Origin: an uncultured Eubacterium sp.
GTDB lineage: Bacteria > Bacillota > Clostridia > Oscillospirales > Acutalibacteraceae
Direction of reading: 5' to 3'
Assembly (NCBI GenBank): GCA_905233805.1
Contig: CAJOER010000112.1
Location: 1 to 6,361, forward strand
Length of the DNA: 6,361 bases
Position numbers and translations under genes: made by a program
Part shown: positions 1 through 5,812 of the stretch, piece by piece
How the letters are laid out: every line of letters begins with the position of its first letter
Numbering within the stretch: the stretch's first letter is position 1
Notes under the pieces: model-generated
What the model saw: the letters and a program-made list of their open reading frames with translations, nothing else
Database searches by the model: none
Told to the model about the DNA's origin: nothing

Positions 1-586
1 TTTTAAGTTTCTTTTTCAGCGAATTTGAACAGCTTACCGCGGCAAATACCGAAAGATTTCCGCCCTTTGAGTGGCCGCAGACGTTTACGTCGCCCTCACT
101 GAGCATAGCGGTTTCCTGAAAATAGTGAAGCGCTTCAATCTGAGCGGGAACGGGAAACATATAAGAAAGCATAGCGCTTTCCTTAAAGCCCGCAACGGTT
201 GCGTCCGTGCCCCTGAAAGCCACAACCAGACTTCTGTCAGGGAGAACAAAATTAACCGCCGCAATCTGTTTATCAATCGCGTCGCTGATATTATTAATAT
301 AGTTTTTCAGAATAACGCTGCCAAAGCGCTTTGTGTTTGAGCAGAGCGTAAGAATTCTTGCCGCTCTTTTTACTACGTCGATAAGCGAATCAATTTCCTC
401 GTCGCTGTGAATTGAATAAAACTTCGCCGCGGCGTCTTTTAGCGTTATCTCCTCCCCATCCTTAACGATGTCCTGAAAATCGTTATAGACAAGCTGAGAG
501 AAGATAAGTTCGTCAATATCGCAAAGCGGTTTTTCAATAAAATAGGACGAACCGTATTCTTCAAGATAATCAATAATATACTGCAT
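1..586 (-). CDS. Mbeg1-like alpha/beta hydrolase (DUF2974 type), partial, C-terminus beyond left edge
   Basis: The reading frame opens at ATG 586-584 and stays open to the window edge, giving 195 visible residues. AGGTGA (591-596 read on the minus strand) sits 4 nt upstream of the ATG and matches the extended anti-SD. Two motifs place it in the lipase-like alpha/beta hydrolases: VAFRGTD at residues 122-128 (strand and oxyanion-region motif) and GHSKGGN at 171-177, a nucleophile elbow with Ser173 as the likely catalytic serine. The GHSKGGN form, following an acidic helical N-terminus, is typical as I recall of the Mbeg1-like/DUF2974 family of Firmicutes. The Asp and His of the triad would lie beyond residue 195. 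No signal peptide or membrane segment is visible, so a cytoplasmic enzyme is likely. The substrate is unknown. It lies 54 nt downstream of glnA on the same strand with no convincing promoter of its own, so it may depend on read-through. Confidence 0.85.
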   Translation of the reverse strand, partial: MQYIIDYLEEYGSSYFIEKPLCDIDELIFSQLVYNDFQDIVKDGEEITLKDAAAKFYSIHSDEEIDSLIDVVKRAARILTLCSNTKRFGSVILKNYINNISDAIDKQIAAVNFVLPDRSLVVAFRGTDATVAGFKESAMLSYMFPVPAQIEALHYFQETAMLSEGDVNVCGHSKGGNLSVFAAVSCSNSLKKKLK

Positions 587-600
587 ATTATCACCTGAAC
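587..600 (-). promoter_or_regulatory. Ribosome binding site of the Mbeg1-like gene
   Basis: Read on the minus strand, CAGGTGATAAT precedes the ATG at 586. AGGTGA, 4 nt from the start, pairs with the distal part of the anti-SD rather than the GGAGG core. The exchanger gene at 3369 uses the same type of site, AAGGTGA with a 4-nt spacer. This site fixes the start of a gene that is otherwise truncated. Confidence 0.65.
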
Positions 601-610
601 AATTATTTAC

Positions 611-632
611 GGGAGGGCTGTAACGCCCTCCC
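611..632 (-). terminator. GC-rich hairpin after glnA, weak terminator or attenuator
   Basis: GGGAGGGC (611-618) and GCCCTCCC (625-632) form a perfect 8-bp stem around a 6-nt loop, starting 9 nt past the glnA stop codon. On the glnA strand it is followed by GTAAATAATTG, not a run of T, so it is a poor intrinsic terminator by the usual rule. It could partly terminate, protect the 3' end of glnA mRNA, or let some transcripts continue into the hydrolase gene. Confidence 0.55.
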
Positions 633-640
633 CTTTAAAC

Positions 641-1984
641 TTAGTGGTTTCTCATATATCTGTCGGTTTCCCACTTGGTAACCTGAATGCTGTATTCCTT
701 CCACTCGCGCTTTTTACCCTCGATATAGTTATTGAAAACGTGTTCTCCGAGAGTTTCCTTGATAAGCGGGTCAGCCTCAGCGCACTTAATAGCCTCTTCA
801 AGAGTTGCGGGGAGTGATTCAACGCCCGCCTTATTAAGCTCGCTGTCCGAAAGTTTGAATACGTTATAATCAATCGGCTCGGGAGGAGTCAGACCCTTTT
901 CGATACCGTCAAGCCCCGCGGAAAGGCAAAGCGCCATTTCAAGATAGGGATTACAGGTCGGGTCGGGTGAACGGAGTTCTACTCTTGTGCCCTTGCCTCT
1001 TGAAGCGGGAACGCGTACAAGAACGCTTCTGTTAGAGGTTGACCACGAAAGATAGGTCGGAGCCTCGTAACCGGGAACAAGTCTTTTATATGAGTTTACA
1101 GTCGGGTTAGCGACTACCGTAAGACCTTTAACGTGAGCGAGTATTCCCGCAATAAAAGAGTGAGCCTCTTTCGAAAGACCGAGCTTTCCGTTCGGGTCGT
1201 CGAATACGTTTTTGCCCGTTTTAAGGTCGTAAAGGGACATATTTGTATGCATACCCGAACCGTTGATACCGAGTATCGGTTTCGGCATAAACGTCGCGTG
1301 AAGGCCGTGCTTTGTAGCGTAAGTCTTAACAACGTGCTTAAAGGTCATAACGCGGTCGGCAGTAGTCATAACGTCGCCGAACTGGAAGTCAATCTCGTGC
1401 TGTCCGTGAGCTACCTCGTGGTGAGAAGCCTCGATAGTATAGCCCATATCTTCAAGCGCAAGACAGATATCGCGGCGGCAGTTTTCGCCGTGGTCAATCG
1501 GGTTGAGGTCAAAGTATCCCGCCTTATCGCCGGGGGTAAGGCTCGGATTTCCGTCCTCATCAAGTTCGAAAAGGAAGAACTCGCACTCGGGACCGCAGTT
1601 AAATCCGTAACCCATATCGGCAGCCCTGTCTATTACCTTCTGGAGCACGTTCCTCGGGTCGCCCTCAAAGGGAGTTAGGTTATCAGCCTTATATACCGAG
1701 CAGATAAGACGTCCCGTCTGAGCGTTGAGGTGCTTTCTCCACGGGAAGAGTGCCCACGTATCGTAATCGGGATGAAGATACATATCGCTCTCATCTATTC
1801 TTACGAAGCCGTCGATTGAAGAGCCGTCGAACATACACTCGTTGTTTAGCGCTTTTTCAAGCTGGGACACCATAATTGATACGTTCTTCATAATACCGAA
1901 AAGGTCGGTAAACTGAAGTCTTACGAATTCCACGCTGTTTTCAGCCGCTTCTTTAAGTATTTTTTCTTTTGTATATTTAGCCAT
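641..1984 (-). CDS. glnA: Glutamine synthetase, type I-alpha
   Basis: It encodes a 447-residue cytoplasmic enzyme that joins ammonia to glutamate using ATP, normal in length for the GSI-alpha class, which works as a dodecamer. Visible motifs in order are the DGSS latch region FDGSSIDGF (52-60), GPECEFFLFE (131-140, metal-binding glutamates), HHEVAHGQHEIDF (188-200), NGSGMH (241-246), KRLVPGYEAP (300-309, flexible loop and nucleotide/substrate site) and RVELRSPDPTCNPYL (334-348). Arg62 in GFVRIDESDM matches the arginine that B. subtilis GlnA uses for glutamine feedback inhibition. The adenylylation tyrosine motif of GSI-beta enzymes is not seen, so control is probably by feedback and by protein partners. 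I chose ATG 1984-1982 because AAGGAG lies about 7 nt upstream. An in-frame ATG at 2023 would add 13 residues without an SD and would start upstream of the predicted transcription start, so I rejected it. Confidence 0.97.
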   Translation of the reverse strand: MAKYTKEKILKEAAENSVEFVRLQFTDLFGIMKNVSIMVSQLEKALNNECMFDGSSIDGFVRIDESDMYLHPDYDTWALFPWRKHLNAQTGRLICSVYKADNLTPFEGDPRNVLQKVIDRAADMGYGFNCGPECEFFLFELDEDGNPSLTPGDKAGYFDLNPIDHGENCRRDICLALEDMGYTIEASHHEVAHGQHEIDFQFGDVMTTADRVMTFKHVVKTYATKHGLHATFMPKPILGINGSGMHTNMSLYDLKTGKNVFDDPNGKLGLSKEAHSFIAGILAHVKGLTVVANPTVNSYKRLVPGYEAPTYLSWSTSNRSVLVRVPASRGKGTRVELRSPDPTCNPYLEMALCLSAGLDGIEKGLTPPEPIDYNVFKLSDSELNKAGVESLPATLEEAIKCAEADPLIKETLGEHVFNNYIEGKKREWKEYSIQVTKWETDRYMRNH

Positions 1985-2012
1985 AAAATTCTCCTTTATT
2001 GTTATCACAGAC

Positions 2013-2041
2013 ATTATATGCAAATTGCTTTTTTATGTCAA
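2013..2041 (-). promoter_or_regulatory. Consensus sigma-A promoter of glnA
   Basis: On the minus strand TTGACA (2036-2041) and TATAAT (2013-2018) are separated by exactly 17 bp, a perfect match to both boxes. The start point would be near 2006, giving a leader of about 22 nt that carries only the AAGGAG ribosome site. The -35 box begins 2 bp after the capA stop codon (2044-2046), and the AT-rich last codons of capA could act as an UP element. A short near-palindrome, GCAAATTGC (2020-2028), sits in the spacer. I found no TGTNA-N7-TNACA GlnR/TnrA box, and the leader is too short for a glutamine riboswitch. Confidence 0.85.
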
Positions 2042-2043
2042 TG

Positions 2044-3237
2044 TTAATTTAAGTCTAAAAATTCTTCACTTACAACCTTTTTTGAAAGATTTTTGAAATA
2101 TGTGGGCGTTGCGCCGCCCTGAGAATGCTTGTCGGCAAGCTCGTCGGTATAATCCTTGAGCATATAAACGCTGAATTTATAACCGTCGCCCGAGCTTGTA
2201 TAGAAGTCGATTACGGGAGCAAGCTTTGCGTTCGTAATTGAAACGCCGTCGGCATCCTTTTCGATAGTAATCTCAGCCATACCTCCGCACAGCTGATTAA
2301 GATTAACCTGATGGGAAATAAAGTTGCCGAGCGAATAGTAAACGAGCATCTTCTTTCCCGTTTCTTCGTTAGTAACCCATTTAACGGGCTGTAAAACATG
2401 GGGGTGTGTGCCTATTACTATATCTACTCCGAGCTGAGAAAAAATCTTAACGTATTTTCTCTGATAGTCGCTTATATCGTGGCTGTTTTCGGTTCCCCAG
2501 TGAGGGAATACGATAACGACGTCCGCATTCTTCCTCGCCTCGGTAATATCCTTTCTTACCTTATCTTCCTCGAGCATATTGATAATATAGGGCTTATCCT
2601 CGGGAATTGAAATTCCGTTAGTACCGTATGTGTAATTAAGAAGTGCAAACTTGATATCGTTTTTTTCGTAATAAGTGATTTTATTATAATCCTCTTCGCT
2701 GGCGTTGGTTCCTATATGTACAACGTCGGGATACTGGGAGAAGAATTCAAGTTCCTTTTCAACGCCTGCCGAGAAGACGTCCATAGAGTGGTTCGTAGCA
2801 CAGGTGAACACGTCAAATCCTGCATTAACAGCCGCGTCGCCGACCTCCCACGGAGTGTTGAACATAGGATAACCGCTGTATTCAAAGCTCTCTCCGCCGA
2901 GCATGGTTTCCTGGTTGATTACGGCGATATCGGGCTTTTCTATATACGGCTTTATATTCTCATAAAAAGAGGTATAATCCCTTGTTCCGTCATCCTGCTC
3001 GCCCGCGTCGATAAGAGTATTATGAATAAGATTATCGCCCACTGCAACAAGAGTAACCTTCGTGTGCTGCGGAAGGGTTGTCGTTTCAGACGCTTTTTTT
3101 GTTGGCTGAGTATTATCAACAACTCTGTTTTCCATTTTCAGCGAAACCCTGCCGGATATTGCAAATACAATAACTACGACAACGGCGCAAATCACGGGGA
3201 TAAGAACGGGAAACAGTTTTTTCTTATCAAAATTCAT
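2044..3237 (-). CDS. CapA family (PGA_cap) metallophosphatase-fold protein, membrane anchored
   Basis: The 397-residue protein starts with a short basic stretch and one hydrophobic segment (about residues 8-28), then a Ser/Thr/Lys-rich linker, so the body should be extracellular and tethered. The rest carries the PGA_cap motif series: GDNLIH (67-72), NQET (108-111), ATNHSMD (147-153), PHWGTE (245-250), GTHPHVLQP (276-284) and YSLGNFISHQ (301-310). The Asp, Asn, His and Glu residues in these are the expected metal ligands of the calcineurin-like fold. Family members include CapA/PgsA of poly-gamma-glutamate synthesis, but most clostridial copies stand alone and have no proven substrate. No capB, capC or ligase gene is adjacent, so a capsule role is not supported here. 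Start ATG 3237-3235 has AGGAG 11 nt upstream, a slightly long spacing. No terminator separates it from glnA, so read-through is possible. Confidence 0.9.
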   Translation of the reverse strand: MNFDKKKLFPVLIPVICAVVVVIVFAISGRVSLKMENRVVDNTQPTKKASETTTLPQHTKVTLVAVGDNLIHNTLIDAGEQDDGTRDYTSFYENIKPYIEKPDIAVINQETMLGGESFEYSGYPMFNTPWEVGDAAVNAGFDVFTCATNHSMDVFSAGVEKELEFFSQYPDVVHIGTNASEEDYNKITYYEKNDIKFALLNYTYGTNGISIPEDKPYIINMLEEDKVRKDITEARKNADVVIVFPHWGTENSHDISDYQRKYVKIFSQLGVDIVIGTHPHVLQPVKWVTNEETGKKMLVYYSLGNFISHQVNLNQLCGGMAEITIEKDADGVSITNAKLAPVIDFYTSSGDGYKFSVYMLKDYTDELADKHSQGGATPTYFKNLSKKVVSEEFLDLN

Positions 3238-3270
3238 TTCTGCGTTAACTCCTAAAAAGTAATTTGAAAT

Positions 3271-3299
3271 ATTATATCACATTTTAATTAAAAAGTAAA
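3271..3299 (-). promoter_or_regulatory. Promoter of the CapA-like gene
   Basis: On the minus strand TTTACT (3294-3299) lies 17 bp from TATAAT (3271-3276). TGA directly before TATAAT makes an extended -10 (TGATATAAT). The start point would be near 3264, with a leader of about 26 nt containing TAGGAG. A 12-bp AT palindrome, TTTTAATTAAAA (3282-3293), lies in the spacer. Confidence 0.7.
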
Positions 3300-3300
3300 T

Positions 3301-3317
3301 TAAGTTTGACAAACTTA
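3301..3317. promoter_or_regulatory. Candidate operator: 17-bp perfect inverted repeat in the divergent promoter region
   Basis: TAAGTTTGACAAACTTA is a perfect 8+1+8 inverted repeat. It contains the rightward -35 box TTGACA (3306-3311) and ends 1 bp upstream of the leftward -35 box (3294-3299). Being upstream of both predicted start points, it would act as DNA, not RNA. A bound dimer would block the exchanger promoter and could repress or activate capA. The regulator is unknown; a metal or stress sensor is only a guess from the exchanger gene. Confidence 0.55.
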
Positions 3318-3334
3318 TTTAAGTAATGTATATT
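3306..3334 (+). promoter_or_regulatory. Promoter of the cation exchanger gene
   Basis: TTGACA (3306-3311), a 17-bp spacer and TATATT (3329-3334) form a strong sigma-A promoter. Transcription would start near 3341, about 28 nt before the ATG. The ribosome site AAGGTGA is at 3358-3364. Confidence 0.75.
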
Positions 3335-3368
3335 ATTTTTTGGAATATTAATAGACTAAGGTGATTTT

Positions 3369-3878
3369 ATGGAATTTTTAGGAAGCTTTTTCACCACCGC
3401 TCCCGTGTGGGTAACGGCGCTGTTCTTTATTATAGGACTTGCGCTTATCATAAAAGGCGGGGACTGGTTTGTTGACAGCGCAAGCTGGATTGCCGAGGTT
3501 CTCGGCGTGCCGAAGTTCGTTATCGGCGCAACAATCGTTTCAATAGCTACTACCCTTCCCGAAATGATAGTAAGTATTGCCGCGACGGTTAAAGGCAACG
3601 TCGATATGGCGGCAGGTAACGCCATCGGCTCGGTTACCGCGAATACCGCTATGATTATGGCAGTATTCATCGTATGTATGCCCTTCACAGTTGACCGCAA
3701 GGAATTTGCTCCTAAGGGAACTCTTATGTTCTGCGCCGCTGCCGGACTTGTAGCGGGCTGTATTTTCACTCAGAAGAGCAAAATGACTTTTGAGGGCGAA
3801 ACGAACGATTACTACTCCCTTGCGACTTACGGCACAATAATTCTTATCGTTATATCTCAAATTTGTACAATTATTTAA
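3369..3878 (+). CDS. CaCA-family sodium/calcium exchanger, N-terminal half (frame-disrupted)
   Basis: These 169 residues hold the first of the two inverted-repeat halves of a membrane Na+/Ca2+ or cation/Ca2+ exchanger (Na_Ca_ex domain, YrbG/CaxA-like). Membrane segments lie at about 13-30, 45-70, 83-105, 115-133 and 151-167. The alpha-1 repeat reads GATIVSIATTLPE (53-65), with Thr61, Thr62 and Glu65 where archaeal NCX_Mj has its ion-binding Thr, Ser and Glu. The second part of the repeat is GNAIGSVTANT (83-93), where the family usually has GSN; Ser88 and Asn92 are kept. Start ATG 3369 follows AAGGTGA. The frame ends at TAA 3876-3878, just after the fifth membrane segment, while the family continues into a second half, found next door in another frame. 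Full-length relatives are about 320-350 residues, so this piece alone is half a transporter. Confidence 0.85.
   Translation: MEFLGSFFTTAPVWVTALFFIIGLALIIKGGDWFVDSASWIAEVLGVPKFVIGATIVSIATTLPEMIVSIAATVKGNVDMAAGNAIGSVTANTAMIMAVFIVCMPFTVDRKEFAPKGTLMFCAAAGLVAGCIFTQKSKMTFEGETNDYYSLATYGTIILIVISQICTII
3855..3878 (+). other. Frame junction of the split exchanger
   Basis: The first frame reads S-Q-I-C-T-I-I-stop over these bases, while the second reads L-Y-N-Y-L-K from 3863. Adding one T to the TTT run at 3862-3864 would give S-Q-I-L-Y-N-Y-L-K and restore one open frame. The second frame is open only from 3794 (TGA at 3791-3793), and its reading before about 3855 is not membrane-like, so the shift must lie in this short overlap. 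None of the in-frame codon pairs here forms an X-XXY-YYZ slippery heptamer. Confidence 0.7.
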
Positions 3879-4399
3879 AACTTCAGGAAGAGGACGATAT
3901 AGTTCCGACGCGCGATAACGTAACAAAAGCCGACTGGGTTAAGAACATTTCACTCTTTATTATAGGCGCAGCAGGAACGGTAATCGGTGCTGAACTGCTT
4001 GTAAACGCAGGTACTGCGCTTGCTGAGGATATGCACGTTCCGCAGAGAATTATAAGCGTTATCGCAGTAGCGATAGGCACTTCCCTTCCCGAGCTTGTTA
4101 CGACTATTACAGCGCTTCGCAAGAAGGAAGGCGCGCTCTCGGTAGGTAATGTACTCGGCGCAAATATTATTGACCTTACTCTCATTCTTCCCATATGCTC
4201 GTTCATTTCAATGGGCAAGGGACAGGGCGCACTCGCCGTTTCCGCCTCATCCGTACAGGTTGATATGGTAGTATGCCTTGCGGCTATCGCAGTTGCGGTA
4301 GTACCCACAATTATCACAAAGAAATTTTACCGCTGGCAGGGAGCGGTTATGCTCCTCGGCTACGCAGGATATGTAGTTTCAACGGTAGTTCTGAAATAA
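3863..4399 (+). CDS. CaCA-family sodium/calcium exchanger, C-terminal half (frame-disrupted)
   Basis: These 178 residues hold the second Na_Ca_ex half: a charged loop (LQEEDD, 7-12), then membrane segments at about 29-50, 62-84, 96-116, 130-151 and 159-176. The alpha-2 repeat has IGTSLPEL (71-78) with Thr73, Ser74 and Glu77, and GNVLGANIIDL (95-105) with Asp104; Ala100 replaces the usual Ser of GSN. The only start near the frame's beginning is TTG at 3863, inside the first half and with no Shine-Dalgarno site, so independent initiation is doubtful. Joined to the upstream half by a -1 shift it gives a protein of about 343 residues, the normal family length. It is therefore best read as the second part of one gene with a one-base deletion, a sequencing error, or a true split transporter made by coupled translation. 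The gene ends 13 nt before a strong terminator. Confidence 0.75.
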   Translation: MYNYLKLQEEDDIVPTRDNVTKADWVKNISLFIIGAAGTVIGAELLVNAGTALAEDMHVPQRIISVIAVAIGTSLPELVTTITALRKKEGALSVGNVLGANIIDLTLILPICSFISMGKGQGALAVSASSVQVDMVVCLAAIAVAVVPTIITKKFYRWQGAVMLLGYAGYVVSTVVLK

Positions 4400-4412
4400 A
4401 AAATACAAAACG

Positions 4413-4437
4413 AAAACCGAGGCTAAGCCTCGGTTTT
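4413..4437. terminator. Bidirectional intrinsic terminator
   Basis: AAAACCGAGGC (4413-4423) and GCCTCGGTTTT (4427-4437) form an 11-bp stem with a TAA loop. The plus side ends in TTTTATTTAT and the minus side in TTTTCGTTTTGTATTTTTT, so it can stop both the exchanger transcript and the convergent DUF4956 operon. It starts 13 nt after the exchanger stop and ends 2 nt before the DUF4956 stop codon. Confidence 0.9.
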
Positions 4438-4439
4438 AT

Positions 4440-5111
4440 TTATGCGTTAATCTCGCCGTCGTGCGACATAAGCGAAGCGGAGGTAACTCCGTCAATTTCC
4501 ATAACCCTGTGGATAAGTTCGCTCTCCTCTTCGGCTTTTACCTCAATAATCATATCAAGAGTAGTTGCCGTCAGATTTTTTGATTTAACAGTATAGCTTT
4601 TGCTGTATTTTTTTACTGCGCTTACAATTTCAGCGTCGCTTTCGGGCTTAGTGCTGTTGACGATTAATATTGTAGAAAGCTTTTTTATCGGATATTTCTG
4701 CATTACGATTATTACCGCGGAAAGGACCAGAGTCAATACAACCGCAACGGCGGACAGACCTGCTCCGCAGATAATACCTATACTTATTGACCAGTAGAGG
4801 AAGACCAAATCAAGCGGGTCTTTAACGGCGGTCCTGAATCTTACGATTGAAAGAGCGCCGACCATACCGAGCGAAAGAACGATATTCGACTGAATTGTAA
4901 TAATTATTGCCGCTGTAATTATCGCCATTGCTATTAGCGACAGATTAAACGTCTTTGAATAGAACGTTTTTCTTGTTACTATTCTGTAGATAAAAAAGAT
5001 GTAAAGCGCCAGAACGGCGGCAACGGATATGCCTATTATTACCGATTTTGTATCGACGCCCGTTGTAAAGCCCTCGAGAAACGAGCTTTTGAAAATATCT
5101 TTAAAAGTCAT
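4440..5111 (-). CDS. DUF4956 family multi-pass membrane protein
   Basis: The 223-residue protein carries the family signature LGMVGALSIVRFRTAVKDP at residues 81-99, where the loop with Arg91, Arg93 and Lys97 is the conserved core. Hydrophobic segments lie at about 23-43, 55-75, 101-118 and 120-137. A soluble tail of about 85 residues (140-223) alternates strands and helices and ends EIDGVTSASLMSHDGE, which looks like an ACT-like fold (inference). Function is unproven. Its gene follows the VTC-domain gene with an ATGA overlap, which implies coupled translation and suggests a membrane partner, perhaps a channel or anchor for the polymerase. Start ATG 5111-5109 has GGGAGG 6-7 nt upstream; the longer reading from 5141 adds 10 residues inside the VTC gene without an SD and is rejected. 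Confidence 0.88.
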   Translation of the reverse strand: MTFKDIFKSSFLEGFTTGVDTKSVIIGISVAAVLALYIFFIYRIVTRKTFYSKTFNLSLIAMAIITAAIIITIQSNIVLSLGMVGALSIVRFRTAVKDPLDLVFLYWSISIGIICGAGLSAVAVVLTLVLSAVIIVMQKYPIKKLSTILIVNSTKPESDAEIVSAVKKYSKSYTVKSKNLTATTLDMIIEVKAEEESELIHRVMEIDGVTSASLMSHDGEINA

Positions 5112-5812
5112 ATTTTTCCTCCCGCAGAAAACTTTCTGCATAAATAATATTTTGAAAACGCTGTTTGCTGAAGATTTCCGAGTTCGAGCACATCTTTCAG
5201 GAAATCGGGAAGGAATTCATCGTATTTCACTTCCAGAAGCTGCTCGCCCTCAGGCAAAATCTGACGCGTGCGAATATTCTTTTCAAAAAATCCGTTATAA
5301 TCCTTTGATGAGCGGATATTCCTGTCAAGCGTTATCCTCACGTTTCCGATTTTATACACATAAGGCGTACGCTCGTATTCAACGATGACGGCAGGTCTGA
5401 AAAGTTCGGTTTTCATAAGATAGGTAAACTTTCTCAGAAGCGGCTGAGAATTCTCAATATCCGAAAGGCTGCCGCCCTTCATAATACCGTCAAACTGCTG
5501 TTTTGTCAGGATACAGGATTCTTTATATTCAAAATTGCGCTCCTTATGTTTGCACTCAAGCGAAATTCTGCTGTCGCTCGCGTTGTAAATTCTTATTCTG
5601 AATTTTTCACGCGGGTCGACGCCGTTTTCATTTTCATAATAACACCTGTTATTATAGCTGTCAAAATACATACTCCGTATTGTATAGACGCCTTCTTCGG
5701 ACGTGTGCGGGTCATATTTAAGAAGATTGTCAAGACGGCTTTTTATGACGGATAGCTGTTTTTCGCTGCACCTGTATTTCAGTTCGGTGCGGAACTTAAT
5801 GTTATTATCCAT
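5108..5812 (-). CDS. VTC-domain protein, polyphosphate polymerase-like
   Basis: The 234-residue protein spans one VTC domain, a tunnel-fold (CYTH-related) family whose yeast member Vtc4 makes polyphosphate from ATP. Tunnel-wall charged motifs appear in order: RTELKY (8-13), YTIRSMYFD (43-51), REKFRIRIY (68-76), LECKHK (85-90), IVEYERTPY (143-151), RITLDRNIR (159-167), LLEVKYDEFLP (192-202) and SKYYLCR (220-226). By position, Lys12, Arg72, Arg74, Lys88, Arg148, Glu194 and Lys221 plausibly match the Vtc4 phosphate- and metal-binding residues. There is no SPX domain and no membrane segment, unlike Vtc4, so the inositol-phosphate sensor is absent and the membrane part may be the DUF4956 protein downstream. 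Start ATG 5812-5810 has GGAGG 7 nt upstream and overlaps the CotH gene by 8 nt; the longer frame from 5881 lacks such a site. Polymerase activity is inferred from the fold. Confidence 0.9.
   Translation of the reverse strand: MDNNIKFRTELKYRCSEKQLSVIKSRLDNLLKYDPHTSEEGVYTIRSMYFDSYNNRCYYENENGVDPREKFRIRIYNASDSRISLECKHKERNFEYKESCILTKQQFDGIMKGGSLSDIENSQPLLRKFTYLMKTELFRPAVIVEYERTPYVYKIGNVRITLDRNIRSSKDYNGFFEKNIRTRQILPEGEQLLEVKYDEFLPDFLKDVLELGNLQQTAFSKYYLCRKFSAGGKI

Noticed and set aside
71..340. 89-codon plus-strand open frame at the left edge
   Set aside because: It is antisense to the Mbeg1-like hydrolase, which has catalytic motifs and a ribosome site.
1133..1678. 181-codon open frame antisense to glnA
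   Set aside because: It lies wholly inside glnA, has no Shine-Dalgarno site, and its product resembles no family. It follows from the strong codon bias of glnA.
2044..3237. A functional link between CapA (poly-gamma-glutamate) and glnA through glutamate
   Set aside because: No other poly-gamma-glutamate genes are present, each gene has its own promoter, and adjacency alone is weak evidence.
2716..3255. 179-codon plus-strand open frame across the CapA-like gene
   Set aside because: It is opposite a gene with full family motifs and has a low-complexity, Cys/Arg/Asn-rich product with no ribosome site.
3282..3293. TTTTAATTAAAA palindrome in the capA promoter spacer
   Set aside because: Short AT palindromes are expected by chance in such AT-rich DNA; too weak to call an operator.
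3874..3880. TTTAAAA as a -1 ribosomal slippery site for the split exchanger
   Set aside because: It is slippery only when read in the second frame, not in the frame of the upstream half, and a shift there would not join the two halves.
3356..4317. Minus-strand open frames opposite the exchanger
   Set aside because: Their Thr/Ala/Ile-rich translations mirror membrane codons of the exchanger; no start signals.
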